This document shows, one piece after another, positions 18,627-27,377 of a stretch of DNA of 64,000 bases (position 1 is its first letter; each line of letters begins with the position of its first letter). The notes under the pieces were generated by a model, which made no database searches, was not told the origin of the DNA, and was given only the letters and a program-made list of their open reading frames with translations. This stretch comes from Bacteroidota bacterium (GTDB lineage: Bacteria; Bacteroidota; Bacteroidia; Chitinophagales; Chitinophagaceae). The stretch spans positions 1 to 64,000 of the forward strand of contig VGFQ01000004.1 of assembly GCA_016868815.1 (NCBI GenBank). The letters are read 5' to 3'. The position numbers were made by a program, and so were the translations under genes.

Positions 18627-20759
18627 ATGTCAATTATACAGCAATTAAGGGATAAGGCCGCCATCCTACTTACCACTCTTATCGCTTTGAGCCTGATCGG
18701 GTTTCTTGTCCAGGATGCATTTGTAGGCCGAAGTAGTGGCTTATTCTCTAGTTCTGCCACAACCGTTGGAATAATAAACGGAAAGAAGATAGATGTTATT
18801 GAGTTCAATAATAAGATAAATACAGCAGAGCAAAGCTACCGAAGCCAAGGTATGGAGTCAAATGAAATGATGACCCAAAACATCATTGAAAGTATATGGA
18901 ATGGCTATATCCAGGAAAAGCTTCTACAGGAGCAGTGTGATAAAGTTGGTATAACAGTCACATCTAAAGAGCTTGGGTACGTTCTCTTTAGTCCAGACGC
19001 ACCCGATGAATTTAAGCAGTTATTCAGAGATCCAAAAACAGGTATGTTCGACCTGACTGCTGCAAGAAATTGGTTTAATAATTTAAAGAAGAGCAAGCGG
19101 ACTGAGGATGTAAAGATGGTTACCGAGCAACTTCTGGAGCCCCTCCGATTAAGAATGTTAGGAGAGAAGTATAATGCCATATTTAGTCAGGGTGCCTACA
19201 TCCCAAGGTGGTTGGTAGAAAAGAATAACACAGATAACAGCACAATTGCCACGATCCAGTTTGTAGGAATTCCCTATGCTACCGTGAGTGATAGTTTGGC
19301 CAGCCTGAATGTTTCGGATGCAGAGATTGAGAAATATGTTTCAGAACATGCAGACGAGTTCAAACAGGAGAAAGTGCGCAGCATATCCTACGTTGTCTTC
19401 GATGCCAGCCCAACTACATCCGACAGTAGCCAGATCCTATCCCAACTAACAGGATTGAAAGAAAGCTTCTTGGGTACCTCAGACCCTAAAGCATTTGTCA
19501 CCAGAAACAACTCCTCCACCGCCTTCTTCGATGGATACATATTGAAATCAAGGCTGCAAATGTCTGTCAAAGACCAGATCATAGCCATGCCTCCGGGGGC
19601 TGTAATCGGTCCATACCTCGACGCCAATACCTTCACAATCGCCCGAAAAGTAGATACTCGCACCCTGCCAGACTCCATTAAATGTAGGCATATTCTCATA
19701 GGAACAGTCGACCCCCGCACGGGTCAGATACGCAGAGCCGATAGTACAGCTCGTAAGCGCGCAGATAGTATTCTGACTTCCCTCAAAGGTGGTTCTGATT
19801 TTGGACTTCTTGCCGCACTATTGAGCGACGATGAGGGAAGTAAAAACAACAAAGGGGAATATAACTTTTCTTCCTTAGACATCACCAACCTAGCCAAGGA
19901 GTTTGGCGAATTTATCATCTATAAACCCGCGGGCAGCCGCGAAGTCATAAAAACATCATTTGGATATCATGTTATTGAGGTCATGAACCAGAAGAACTTC
20001 GAAGAGGCCTATAAGATGGCTTATGTATCGAAGCGGATCGTTGCTAGTCAGGAGACAGACAACAATGCTTCTTCCCAAGCCACCCTGTTTTCTGGCAACA
20101 GCCGAGACGCAAGGTCATTTGAAGCCAACTTATCCTCAATGAAGTTGGCCAAACGAGCTGCAGATAATATCCGGGAGATGGACTATTCGGTAGCAGGACT
20201 CTCTTCCCGCGCCCTAGTCAAGTGGATTTTTGAGAACGATCCAGGCTCTGTGTCTGAGCCCTTCGATCTGAAAGATAAATATGTGGTTACTATGGTCACG
20301 GGTGCCATCAAGGAGGGTCAGCAACCCGCCCCTATGGCCCGCGTGATGGTAGAGCCGATCCTCCGGAATCGGAAGAAAGCCCAAGAGATTCGTAAGAAAG
20401 TCGGCAATGAGCGCAACCTGACGAATTTGGCACAGTCCAACAACGTTCAGGTATATTTTAAAGACTCTATCAATTTCTCCAACCCATTCGTACCCGACCT
20501 GGGGAGTGAACCCAAGGCCATCGGGGCTGCCTTCCATAGGGCAATGGTTGGGAAAGTCTCAGGGCCGATTGATGGAAACAATGGCGTCTTTTTCATCAAA
20601 ACGGAAAAAATCGGTGCCGTCCCCGCCACCAATGTAGACGTGGTGACGCAGAAGAAAGCCATGGAAATGCAAATGAAGCAATATGCCGGTTTTGGCACGA
20701 TGGACGCCCTGCGTAAATCTGCAGACATAAAAGATACCAGGCGTGCCGCCGGCTACTAA
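18627..20759 (+). CDS. ppiD: PpiD/SurA-like periplasmic peptidyl-prolyl isomerase
   Basis: A 710-aa inner-membrane-anchored periplasmic foldase. One transmembrane helix near the N-terminus (about residues 12-30) is followed by a SurA-N-like chaperone domain (GIINGKKIDVIEFNNKI). A parvulin domain lies at about 345-455 (KCRHILIGT through SFGYHVIEV). It probably assists folding of exported proteins. GC content rises within the gene: 37% at 18841-18900, 48% at 18661-18720 and 55% at 20701-20759 by hand count, so it spans the compositional boundary. A clear terminator follows it. Confidence 0.85.
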   Translation: MSIIQQLRDKAAILLTTLIALSLIGFLVQDAFVGRSSGLFSSSATTVGIINGKKIDVIEFNNKINTAEQSYRSQGMESNEMMTQNIIESIWNGYIQEKLLQEQCDKVGITVTSKELGYVLFSPDAPDEFKQLFRDPKTGMFDLTAARNWFNNLKKSKRTEDVKMVTEQLLEPLRLRMLGEKYNAIFSQGAYIPRWLVEKNNTDNSTIATIQFVGIPYATVSDSLASLNVSDAEIEKYVSEHADEFKQEKVRSISYVVFDASPTTSDSSQILSQLTGLKESFLGTSDPKAFVTRNNSSTAFFDGYILKSRLQMSVKDQIIAMPPGAVIGPYLDANTFTIARKVDTRTLPDSIKCRHILIGTVDPRTGQIRRADSTARKRADSILTSLKGGSDFGLLAALLSDDEGSKNNKGEYNFSSLDITNLAKEFGEFIIYKPAGSREVIKTSFGYHVIEVMNQKNFEEAYKMAYVSKRIVASQETDNNASSQATLFSGNSRDARSFEANLSSMKLAKRAADNIREMDYSVAGLSSRALVKWIFENDPGSVSEPFDLKDKYVVTMVTGAIKEGQQPAPMARVMVEPILRNRKKAQEIRKKVGNERNLTNLAQSNNVQVYFKDSINFSNPFVPDLGSEPKAIGAAFHRAMVGKVSGPIDGNNGVFFIKTEKIGAVPATNVDVVTQKKAMEMQMKQYAGFGTMDALRKSADIKDTRRAAGY

Positions 20760-20780
20760 GACATCACAGACCCCCAGAAA

Positions 20781-20807
20781 GGCCACTCATCCCGGGTGGC
20801 CTTTTTT
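20781..20807 (+). terminator. Rho-independent terminator after ppiD
   Basis: GGCCAC at 20781-20786 pairs with GTGGCC at 20796-20801, followed directly by six T residues (20802-20807). It lies 22 bp after the ppiD stop codon. Confidence 0.85.
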
Positions 20808-20860
20808 GTGCGGCATATATATGCGAACGAAAGAGGAACTTTGCCACAAACCGGATAGAC

Positions 20861-21379
20861 ATGGAAACACGCATCGTGAACAAGGTTCAAGAAAGTGGAC
20901 TGTTGACCATTGACCTTGGGATCTTTCTCCCGCAGCAAAGCCCCGCTTCGTTCGATCTGGTACCCTTCCTTTTTAAAGGACTTCTTTTGCGAGAGAAAGA
21001 TTTCCGGGAGGCGATGGCCCAACACGACTGGCAGCAATATAGTGGTCAATGCGTAGCGGTGCACTGTTCTACAGACGCCATCATTCCTTCTTGGTCGTAT
21101 ATGCTGGTGTCGTTTCGCCTGTCTGGTATTGCTAGGGCCACCTACCTAGGAACACCCGCAGAGATGGAGAAACAACTTCTATTAGAGGAGATTGCTGCGT
21201 ATGACTTTAGTGCCTTTACCGACCAGCGTGTCGTCGTGAAAGGCTGCGGAGATCGGGAAACGCCGGCCTTTGCTTTTATGGAGGTGACTACACGGCTGGC
21301 CCCGATTGTGAAGAGCCTTATGTACGGAGAGCCCTGTAGTACCGTGCCCATCTTCAAGCGAAAGGAATCTGGACACTAG
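20861..21379 (+). CDS. DUF2480 family protein
   Basis: A 172-aa soluble protein of the Bacteroidota-specific DUF2480 family. It begins with the typical METRIVNKVQESGLLTIDL and contains REKDFREAMAQHDW and VVVKGCGD. There is no signal peptide, membrane segment or recognisable catalytic motif, and the function is unknown. It is a single gene between the ppiD terminator and the convergent kdsB region. Confidence 0.8.
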   Translation: METRIVNKVQESGLLTIDLGIFLPQQSPASFDLVPFLFKGLLLREKDFREAMAQHDWQQYSGQCVAVHCSTDAIIPSWSYMLVSFRLSGIARATYLGTPAEMEKQLLLEEIAAYDFSAFTDQRVVVKGCGDRETPAFAFMEVTTRLAPIVKSLMYGEPCSTVPIFKRKESGH

Positions 21380-21392
21380 AACCAACCCTTCT

Positions 21393-21620
21393 TTAGGAAG
21401 AGCCAAACCTAAGATCAGGGGGATCATAAACATCCCCAAGACAGTTGGGAAACCCCAGCGATGATGCAAAAGAAGGATGGCGGCAAAAGTCACCCCGAAA
21501 GTACCACCAACGATATTGATCCAACAGATGCCGCCCCATCGGTACGCGAGTAGATCGTCTGTCACATCCCGCCCTACCATTTCTGCGCTGGAAGATGTTC
21601 GCCTTTACCCCTTCCGTCAT
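21393..21620 (-). pseudogene. Possible frameshifted small membrane-protein gene downstream of kdsB
   Basis: An ATG at 21620 overlaps the kdsB stop (TAATG), which suggests translational coupling. In its own frame the product (MTEGVKANIFQRRN...) soon becomes unlike a real protein, ending at 21393. The frame one base over (open from about 21596 to 21182) encodes two plausible hydrophobic segments, WINIVGGTFGVTFAAILLL and FPTVLGMFMIPLILGLALP. That frame then runs on antisense to DUF2480 by about 200 bp. Either the gene carries a frameshift (real or from sequencing) or this is chance. I do not recognise a family. Confidence 0.25.
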
Positions 21621-22348
21621 TAGCCCAGGTAGGCTCTGGCTTTATCTAGATCTCCGGGTGTGTCGATACCGATGCCAGAGAAGGAGGTTTCTACCATCCG
21701 AATGCGGACTCTGTTCTCTAGATAACGGAGTTGTTCTAGTTTTTCATAGCGCTCCAGCATGCCCGCGGGCCAGGAGGTGAAAGCCAAGAGCGCACGTTTG
21801 CGGAACGCATATACGCCGATATGCCGAAAATATTTGGGTCGCAATGTCTCATGGCGGTTATAAGGGATGGGCCAACGACTGAAGTACAGCGCATCGCCGG
21901 CGAGGTCGGTGACCACCTTAACGATGTTCGGGTTGTGCAGGTCGTTTTCGCTATGGAAGCGATGCATGAGGGAGGCCACTTGCACCTGAGGGTCCCGAAA
22001 GGTCGACAGTAGGGCAGACAACGGCCCCGCTTCCATGAAGGGCTCATCTCCCTGCACATTCACGACGATGTCCACCTCCATTTCTGCGATGGCTTCTGCG
22101 ATGCGGTCGCTCCCACTTTCATGTGGGCGCTGGCTCATCAAAGCCCGTCCGCCGTGTTGGCTGATTTCCTGTTCGATGACAGGACTATCGGTGACCACCC
22201 AGACCTGGTCGAATAGACCGGTGGCCACGACGTTGTCGTGCGTATGCCGAATCACACTCTTATCGCCTAACGGCTGCATCAGTTTGCCCGGAAACCGGGT
22301 GGCCGCATAGCGGGCGGGGATGATGGCGAAAGCTGTGGTTTTTTTCAA
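21620..22348 (-). CDS. kdsB: 3-deoxy-manno-octulosonate cytidylyltransferase (CMP-Kdo synthetase)
   Basis: KdsB activates Kdo as CMP-Kdo for lipid A core synthesis, in keeping with a Gram-negative outer membrane. The 242-aa protein has the N-terminal IIPARYAATRFPGKLMQPLG, the HESGSDRIAEA segment and the VNVQGDEPFM metal/nucleotide box. The length is normal. It lies 15 bp after the sterol-desaturase-family gene on the same strand, so the pair is probably co-transcribed. Confidence 0.95.
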   Translation of the reverse strand: MKKTTAFAIIPARYAATRFPGKLMQPLGDKSVIRHTHDNVVATGLFDQVWVVTDSPVIEQEISQHGGRALMSQRPHESGSDRIAEAIAEMEVDIVVNVQGDEPFMEAGPLSALLSTFRDPQVQVASLMHRFHSENDLHNPNIVKVVTDLAGDALYFSRWPIPYNRHETLRPKYFRHIGVYAFRKRALLAFTSWPAGMLERYEKLEQLRYLENRVRIRMVETSFSGIGIDTPGDLDKARAYLG

Positions 22349-22363
22349 TAGCCGGTTTTTGTG

Positions 22364-23188
22364 TTAGGTATTGAGCTTCTGGAATGGTTTTTTGAGGAGT
22401 GCCAGGAAGTCTTCGTCTTTTTCGTTGGGGAAATGCCGGTCAAGACCAAAGCGTAGAAGTGATGGATCCAAGGTGGAGAAGGTTCCCAGCAAACGGTCCC
22501 ATATGGCGAAGACAGCACCAAAATTCGTATCGGTGAATGGCTGTTTCCAGTGGTGGTGAACCTTATGCATGTTGGGAGAGACAAGAATCCAGCTGATCGC
22601 TTTATCTATTTTTTCTGGCAGCCGTATGTTCGCGTGCGTAAAGCCTGTGATGGCCACTAGCAGCGTCTGAAAGACCATCACCGCATACATAGGCGCACCG
22701 GCCGCCAGGATGCCGCCGAAAAAGAAAAGACCCCTCCAAACACTCTCAAGGGGGTGGTGTCTCAGCCCGGTCGTGACATCCACATTATTATCGGCATGAT
22801 GAATCAGGTGGAATCTCCAGAATAAAGGCACCTTGTGTTCTACATAATGACAGAGCCAACCGCCAAAAAAGTCGAGGGCCAGCGCAGAAATAATCAGGGT
22901 CATCCATACGCCGGCGCCAGCCCAGTAAACCAGCCCGAAGTGGTGGGCAGCCGTCCAGTCAGACAACTGCAGGATGAAAACAGCCAGCACCGTATGTATC
23001 ACAAAATGAACGACCGTGAAGGACAGGTTTGTCAGCGCATGGCGCCCCTTTGTTTTTTTATAATGTGTATCAACCAAGGGGATGATCGATTCGATGCTCC
23101 ATAAAAAGACGAGAGAGCCTACAAAAAAGGCGCCCCGTTGTAGGGGATGGTTCTGAAGGTCGCTGAAATATCCAATCAGGGAGTTCAT
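22364..23188 (-). CDS. Sterol desaturase / fatty acid hydroxylase superfamily membrane protein
   Basis: A 274-aa integral membrane di-iron enzyme of the fatty acid hydroxylase superfamily. The histidine clusters that bind iron are visible: HYVEHKVPLFWRFHLIHHADNNVD, then GLRHHPLES, and HKVHHHWKQP near the C-terminus. Four to five hydrophobic segments surround them. The substrate is unknown; bacterial relatives hydroxylate lipids or carotenoids. It precedes kdsB, which hints at envelope lipid modification. A second member of the superfamily is at 50.9-51.6 kb. Confidence 0.85.
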   Translation of the reverse strand: MNSLIGYFSDLQNHPLQRGAFFVGSLVFLWSIESIIPLVDTHYKKTKGRHALTNLSFTVVHFVIHTVLAVFILQLSDWTAAHHFGLVYWAGAGVWMTLIISALALDFFGGWLCHYVEHKVPLFWRFHLIHHADNNVDVTTGLRHHPLESVWRGLFFFGGILAAGAPMYAVMVFQTLLVAITGFTHANIRLPEKIDKAISWILVSPNMHKVHHHWKQPFTDTNFGAVFAIWDRLLGTFSTLDPSLLRFGLDRHFPNEKDEDFLALLKKPFQKLNT

Positions 23189-23270
23189 GCGAAGGGTGTT
23201 TCACGGAAGGTGCGACTCTCGCGGGCAACCCAAGGGGCAGGCGGCTGTACAAGAGATGGAAACATGGGGC

Positions 23271-24386
23271 CTATGTGTTGAGCATGAGGGGCATGACCAA
23301 CATCATGAGCTCTTCATTTGCCTCATCTTCCAACGGCTTCAAGATGCCCGCTCGAGAGGGGGAGGAAAGCTCCAGTCGGACATCTTCCGAATCGCTGCAG
23401 TTGAGGAGGTCCACGAGGAATTTGGCATTGAAGGCAATCTGAAGGTCTTCCCCGTCGTAGCGGCAGCCCATCCTTTCGTTGCCTTCAAAGCTGAAGTCTA
23501 CATCCTGTGCCGTCATTTGCAGTTCACTCCCGGAGATATGCAGCGCGACCTGGTTGGTGCTCTTATTGCTGAAGACGCTGATGCGTCGAAGGGCACTTTG
23601 GAATTCGGTGCGGTTCACCGTCATCCGGTAGAGGTTCTGTTCGGGGATTACGACCCGATAGTCAGGGAACCGCGCATCGATGAGCCGACAGACCAGCTGG
23701 ATGTCTGGATGGCTAACGAAAAGCTGCTTGTCGCTGTAAGATACTTTCAGCGTGTCGCCCTTGTCAGGCAGCACATTCTTCAGCAGCTGCAGCGGTTTTT
23801 TTGGCACCACGAAGCTGTCTTTCGAGGAACAGGCCACGTCTTTTCTCCTGACTTTCACCAGTCGGTGCGCGTCGGTTGCGACGGTGGTAAGCCCTTTTGG
23901 GTCCAGCTCGAAGTATACGCCCGTCATGGCAGGACGCAGCTCGTCGTTGCTCACGGCGATGATGGTCTTGGAGATGGTGTTGAGTAAGGCAGAAGAGCTG
24001 ATATCGAAGGAGTGGGCGTTGTCGGGATTGGACTCTTTGGGGAAGTTGTCGGGATTCTCTCCCATGATTTTATACTTCCCGTGGTCGCTGGTGATCTCGA
24101 TGCTGTAGTTGACATCGACATTAAAGGTGAGGGGTTGTTCGGGGAGGTTCTTTAAGGTCTCGACTAGGATTTTGGCGGGTATGCAGACGCGACCGCTTTC
24201 TTTGGCTTCGATGTCGAGGTGGACTTTCATCAAGGTTTCCAGGTCGGAGGCCAGGATGGTAAGCCGGTTCTTTTCGATGTCGAAGAGGAAGTCTTCCAGG
24301 ATGGGAAGGATGGTGTTGGAGCTAATCACTCCGTTGACCACTTGGAGCTGTTTCAGTAAGGCGCTGGAGGAAACGATGAACTTCAT
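23271..24386 (-). CDS. dnaN: DNA polymerase III beta subunit (sliding clamp)
   Basis: The clamp tethers the replicative polymerase to DNA. The 371-aa form starting at the ATG read from 24386 begins MKFIVSSSALLKQLQVVNGV, the normal family start, and ends with LMMLVMPLMLNT, close to the usual PMR-type C-terminus. An AGGAG Shine-Dalgarno lies at 24392-24396. The longer frame reaching 24485 has no family match in its first 33 codons. Its location within 5 kb of the proposed oriC is typical of dnaN. Confidence 0.96.
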   Translation of the reverse strand: MKFIVSSSALLKQLQVVNGVISSNTILPILEDFLFDIEKNRLTILASDLETLMKVHLDIEAKESGRVCIPAKILVETLKNLPEQPLTFNVDVNYSIEITSDHGKYKIMGENPDNFPKESNPDNAHSFDISSSALLNTISKTIIAVSNDELRPAMTGVYFELDPKGLTTVATDAHRLVKVRRKDVACSSKDSFVVPKKPLQLLKNVLPDKGDTLKVSYSDKQLFVSHPDIQLVCRLIDARFPDYRVVIPEQNLYRMTVNRTEFQSALRRISVFSNKSTNQVALHISGSELQMTAQDVDFSFEGNERMGCRYDGEDLQIAFNAKFLVDLLNCSDSEDVRLELSSPSRAGILKPLEDEANEELMMLVMPLMLNT

Positions 24387-24412
24387 ATGTCTCCTGTATT
24401 GTTTTTCTCTGG

Positions 24413-24420
24413 CAAAGATA
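24413..24420 (-). promoter_or_regulatory. -7 promoter element of dnaN
   Basis: Read on the minus strand, TATCTTTG is a perfect match to the Bacteroidota -7 consensus TAnnTTTG, 26 bp upstream of the dnaN ATG. The only TTG upstream leaves a 16-bp spacer, shorter than the usual 19-21, so the -33 element is weak. Confidence 0.5.
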
Positions 24421-24529
24421 GTCGGCGACCTTCTTTCAAGTCCGAGAAACTTATGAACAAAACAAGCCCCTCGGCTGCCCCACACACCGGATTTCTTTTC
24501 ATTATCTTTTGGTCCCGTAGGTTTGTGGT

Positions 24530-25018
24530 ATGGGACCCTTTCGGGCTGACCAGTCAGACGTGTCGATGTCTATGGTGCTGGAGAAGATGCGCCATTATTG
24601 CGCCTACCAGGAGCGTTGCCACCAGGAGGTAAGGGCCCGACTATCTACGTACCGGCTGTCTGCTACCGAGGCAGAGGCTCTCCTTGCCCAGCTGATCGAA
24701 GAAGGCTATCTCAACGAAGAGCGTTTTGCCCTGGCCTGGGCGGGCGGGAAATTCAGGATGCTCCAATGGGGCAGGGTGCGGATACGACATGAACTCAGGC
24801 GGAAGGGCCTGGGAGACTACAATATTCGGAAGGCGCTGGAGTCCATACCCGAAGCGGAATACCAGGTTTCTTTAGAGCGGCTGGCCCGGCAACGCTGGGG
24901 GTCCATCCGACGCGGCCCCGGGACCCCGTCGCAAAACAAACGCCGTCTCGCCAATTATCTGCTCCAACGCGGATTTGAGCCGGAGATCGTATGGCCAACA
25001 GTCGAAGGTTGTTGTTAA
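24530..25018 (+). CDS. recX: RecX regulatory protein
   Basis: RecX-family proteins modulate RecA filaments. The 162-aa sequence has the three-helix repeats of the family, with MVLEKMRHYCAYQERCHQEVRARL at the start and LIEEGYLNEERFALAWAGGKFR in the middle. A basic RIRHELRRKGLGDYNI follows. The start is uncertain: inner ATG codons at 24566 and 24572 also fit. recA is not in the window. It is divergent from dnaN. Confidence 0.85.
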   Translation: MGPFRADQSDVSMSMVLEKMRHYCAYQERCHQEVRARLSTYRLSATEAEALLAQLIEEGYLNEERFALAWAGGKFRMLQWGRVRIRHELRRKGLGDYNIRKALESIPEAEYQVSLERLARQRWGSIRRGPGTPSQNKRRLANYLLQRGFEPEIVWPTVEGCC

Positions 25019-25098
25019 CCGACGGGCGATCTTTTGGGAGACCCAGGATCTTATCGGATGTCTCCGAACCCTTGACGAGGAATGCATATTTTTAGTGT

Positions 25099-25893
25099 AT
25101 GCAAGACCTGACGATCACCTTGTTGCAGTCGGATCTTTTTTGGGAGGACCGGCCCGCAAACCTTCAAGCCTTGGAAGAAAAAATCTTGCAACTCCGCCAG
25201 CCTACCGAGCTAATCCTATTGCCGGAAATGTTTACGACCGGGTTCAGCATGAGGCCGGACCTATGGGCGGAGGAGATGGACGGAGAGGGGGTTCGCTGGA
25301 TGAAGCGAGTGGCGGCAGCGCGAAAAGTGATCCTCGCGGGCAGCATGATGATTCGAGAGGGGGGTGCTTATTACAACCGTCTTGTCTGGATGCTGCCGGA
25401 TGGCCAGATGGGATATTATGACAAACGGCATTGTTTTGGTTTGGCGGGGGAGTCTGTCCACTACCAGCCTGGTCGCCGTCGTTTCATTGCCTCTGTCAAT
25501 GGCTGGCGGGTGAACCTTTGTATTTGCTATGACCTTCGTTTCCCGATATGGTCTCGCCAAACGATGACGCCCGGAGCAGAACAACCCGAGTACGACCTCC
25601 TCGTCTATGTCGCCAACTGGCCGGAAGTACGCATTCATGCCTGGCGCAGTCTGCTGGTAGCCAGAGCCATCGAAAACCAATGCTATGTGGCGGGAGTGAA
25701 CCGAGTCGGCATCGACGGACAGGGCATTGTACACGAAGGCCACAGCATGGTGGTAGACCCGATGGGGGAGATCCTGGCAGAAGAGGTGGGTGGCGAGGCC
25801 ATGGTGACCTATCGGCTGGACAAATCCCTCCTGGAAGACATCCGAAAAAAGCTTCCTTTTTGGCGGGATGCCGACCCTTTCACTATCTATTGA
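25099..25893 (+). CDS. Nitrilase-superfamily amidase, omega-amidase (YafV)-like
   Basis: A 264-aa cytoplasmic carbon-nitrogen hydrolase. The Glu-Lys-Cys triad is visible: Glu43 in LLPEMFTTGFSM, Lys109 in GYYDKRHCF and Cys143 in CICYDLRFPIW. This pattern matches the YafV-type omega-amidases that hydrolyse alpha-ketoglutaramate-like amides in methionine salvage or metabolite repair. The exact substrate is inferred. It overlaps the end of the convergent S41-like gene by 11 bp. Confidence 0.85.
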   Translation: MQDLTITLLQSDLFWEDRPANLQALEEKILQLRQPTELILLPEMFTTGFSMRPDLWAEEMDGEGVRWMKRVAAARKVILAGSMMIREGGAYYNRLVWMLPDGQMGYYDKRHCFGLAGESVHYQPGRRRFIASVNGWRVNLCICYDLRFPIWSRQTMTPGAEQPEYDLLVYVANWPEVRIHAWRSLLVARAIENQCYVAGVNRVGIDGQGIVHEGHSMVVDPMGEILAEEVGGEAMVTYRLDKSLLEDIRKKLPFWRDADPFTIY

Positions 25894-27367
25894 GCCTTTG
25901 CTCCCCAGAGGGCGGGCGGCTTTCCAAGATCCGGCGGCGGGCGGTTTCGAATTTTAGGTCGATCGCGCGGTTGACCGACTGGCTGGTTGGCGGTACCGTA
26001 ATGTCAGGCATCACCCCCCGGCCCACCCTTGCGGCATCCCTGTCCGGCACGATGCGGAACAGCGGGACGGTAAGGCGTATGCCTGTATGGGGCAACGCGC
26101 AGGCAGGCAACAAGAGGCCATTGCTGGCATAGCTTCCGCCGCCTGTCTCCTCCCCCAGCAGTGTCAAGCCCGCCTCCCCCTTCATTAAGGTTGCAAAAAG
26201 CGCCGCGGCAGAAAAGGTTGGCCCCGCCACTAGAAGGTGGGTACGACCATAGAAGGCGTTCCTGACATGGGGATGATATGTCTTACGTTCCCAATAGCGC
26301 AGGTGGTACTTTCCATCTGCCCCTCGGCGCGTCAGCAATGACAATACCAGCCTTTCTGTCAGGGCGCGATAGAAGGGAAGTTGCATGGCGCCAAGCCCTC
26401 TCGTCACGGCTGCCGCCGTATCGGCTACCCGAAACACATTGCGCTTGAGATATCGGGCCAGCTGTGCCTGTTGGTCGACATATCCGCCGCCGTTGGTACG
26501 TATGTCGATGATCAGATCCCGTATCCCAGTGCGACGAATGGCTCGGAAGCTGCGTCGGTAGAAGCGACGCATCCCAAGGCGCTGGTCGAAGGTCGACACG
26601 CGCAGGACGGCCGCTCCCGAGAGGGTGTCATGAAAAAACCGAAGGGCCTGGTCCTGCCGGCGTGCGCGATCCCCTCTCGGCAGGGGGCTTCCTGGCTTCG
26701 CTGGTACATAGTTGGGCAACACCCGCAACGTATCCCTGCCATCTGGCAAACGCAGACCCACCCGATAGCTGGCTCGCAGCCCGAAGATATTCCGATAGAG
26801 GGAGGGAAAGGAGGTTGACAGCCGATGGTAGCTCAGGTGTTGGCTATAGCCATCGGAAGGGAGGAACTGAAAGATCCGATCTCGGATCTCAGCCGGGGCC
26901 ATCCCATCGATGGAGGTTACTAGCGCCCCCCGGGGCACCAGGTTATCCCCCTCCCCCATTTGGGAGAGCACCATCATCGTGTCAGACCAGCAACGCAAAA
27001 AAAGTGGAAACGCGGGCGGTGGCGATTCCCGAAAATGGCGGGAGAGGCCGCGAGGGTAGGTGGCCTGCGTGTGGCCACAGCGGATCTGTGCCAGAAAGGG
27101 GAGTACAGATCCATACAGGAACTGGTGTGTCGTCAGGGAATCCTGCAGCGAGGAGCGAAGTGCCTGGTAGGACAACTCCCAGTCTTCTTTTGGAAGATAG
27201 GCATAGAGGGAGGGGTGGCAGGCTTCCATCACTCGCTTGGCATGGGCGAGGTCTTCCTGCAGCTGGCTTGCTGGCCATTTTGTCTCGGGTGGATGGACCT
27301 GTCGTGGCAGCGAACAGGAGAGTATCCCTAGGATCATGCACAGCGGAAGGAGAGGCAGGTGCTTCAT
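25883..27367 (-). CDS. S41-family peptidase-like lipoprotein
   Basis: A predicted lipoprotein of 494 aa from the inner ATG at 27367, chosen because it starts a proper lipoprotein signal (MKHLPLLPLCMILGILSC) and does not overlap thiL. The C-terminal half is tail-specific-protease-like (S41), with DIRTNGGGYVDQQAQLARYL and the candidate nucleophile serine in AGPTFSAAALFATL, then EETGGGSYASNG. The central part carries a weak PDZ-like stretch (GALVTSIDGMAPAEI). It may be a periplasmic peptidase, but catalysis is not proven. It lies 10 bp after thiL. Confidence 0.75.
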   Translation of the reverse strand: MKHLPLLPLCMILGILSCSLPRQVHPPETKWPASQLQEDLAHAKRVMEACHPSLYAYLPKEDWELSYQALRSSLQDSLTTHQFLYGSVLPFLAQIRCGHTQATYPRGLSRHFRESPPPAFPLFLRCWSDTMMVLSQMGEGDNLVPRGALVTSIDGMAPAEIRDRIFQFLPSDGYSQHLSYHRLSTSFPSLYRNIFGLRASYRVGLRLPDGRDTLRVLPNYVPAKPGSPLPRGDRARRQDQALRFFHDTLSGAAVLRVSTFDQRLGMRRFYRRSFRAIRRTGIRDLIIDIRTNGGGYVDQQAQLARYLKRNVFRVADTAAAVTRGLGAMQLPFYRALTERLVLSLLTRRGADGKYHLRYWERKTYHPHVRNAFYGRTHLLVAGPTFSAAALFATLMKGEAGLTLLGEETGGGSYASNGLLLPACALPHTGIRLTVPLFRIVPDRDAARVGRGVMPDITVPPTSQSVNRAIDLKFETARRRILESRPPSGEQRLNR

Positions 27368-27377
27368 CCGACAGCCA

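Noticed and set aside
23187..23987. Long plus-strand ORF (266 aa) over dnaN
   Set aside because: It is antisense to the well-supported dnaN gene. GC-rich coding DNA leaves long open antisense frames, and the translation has no family features.
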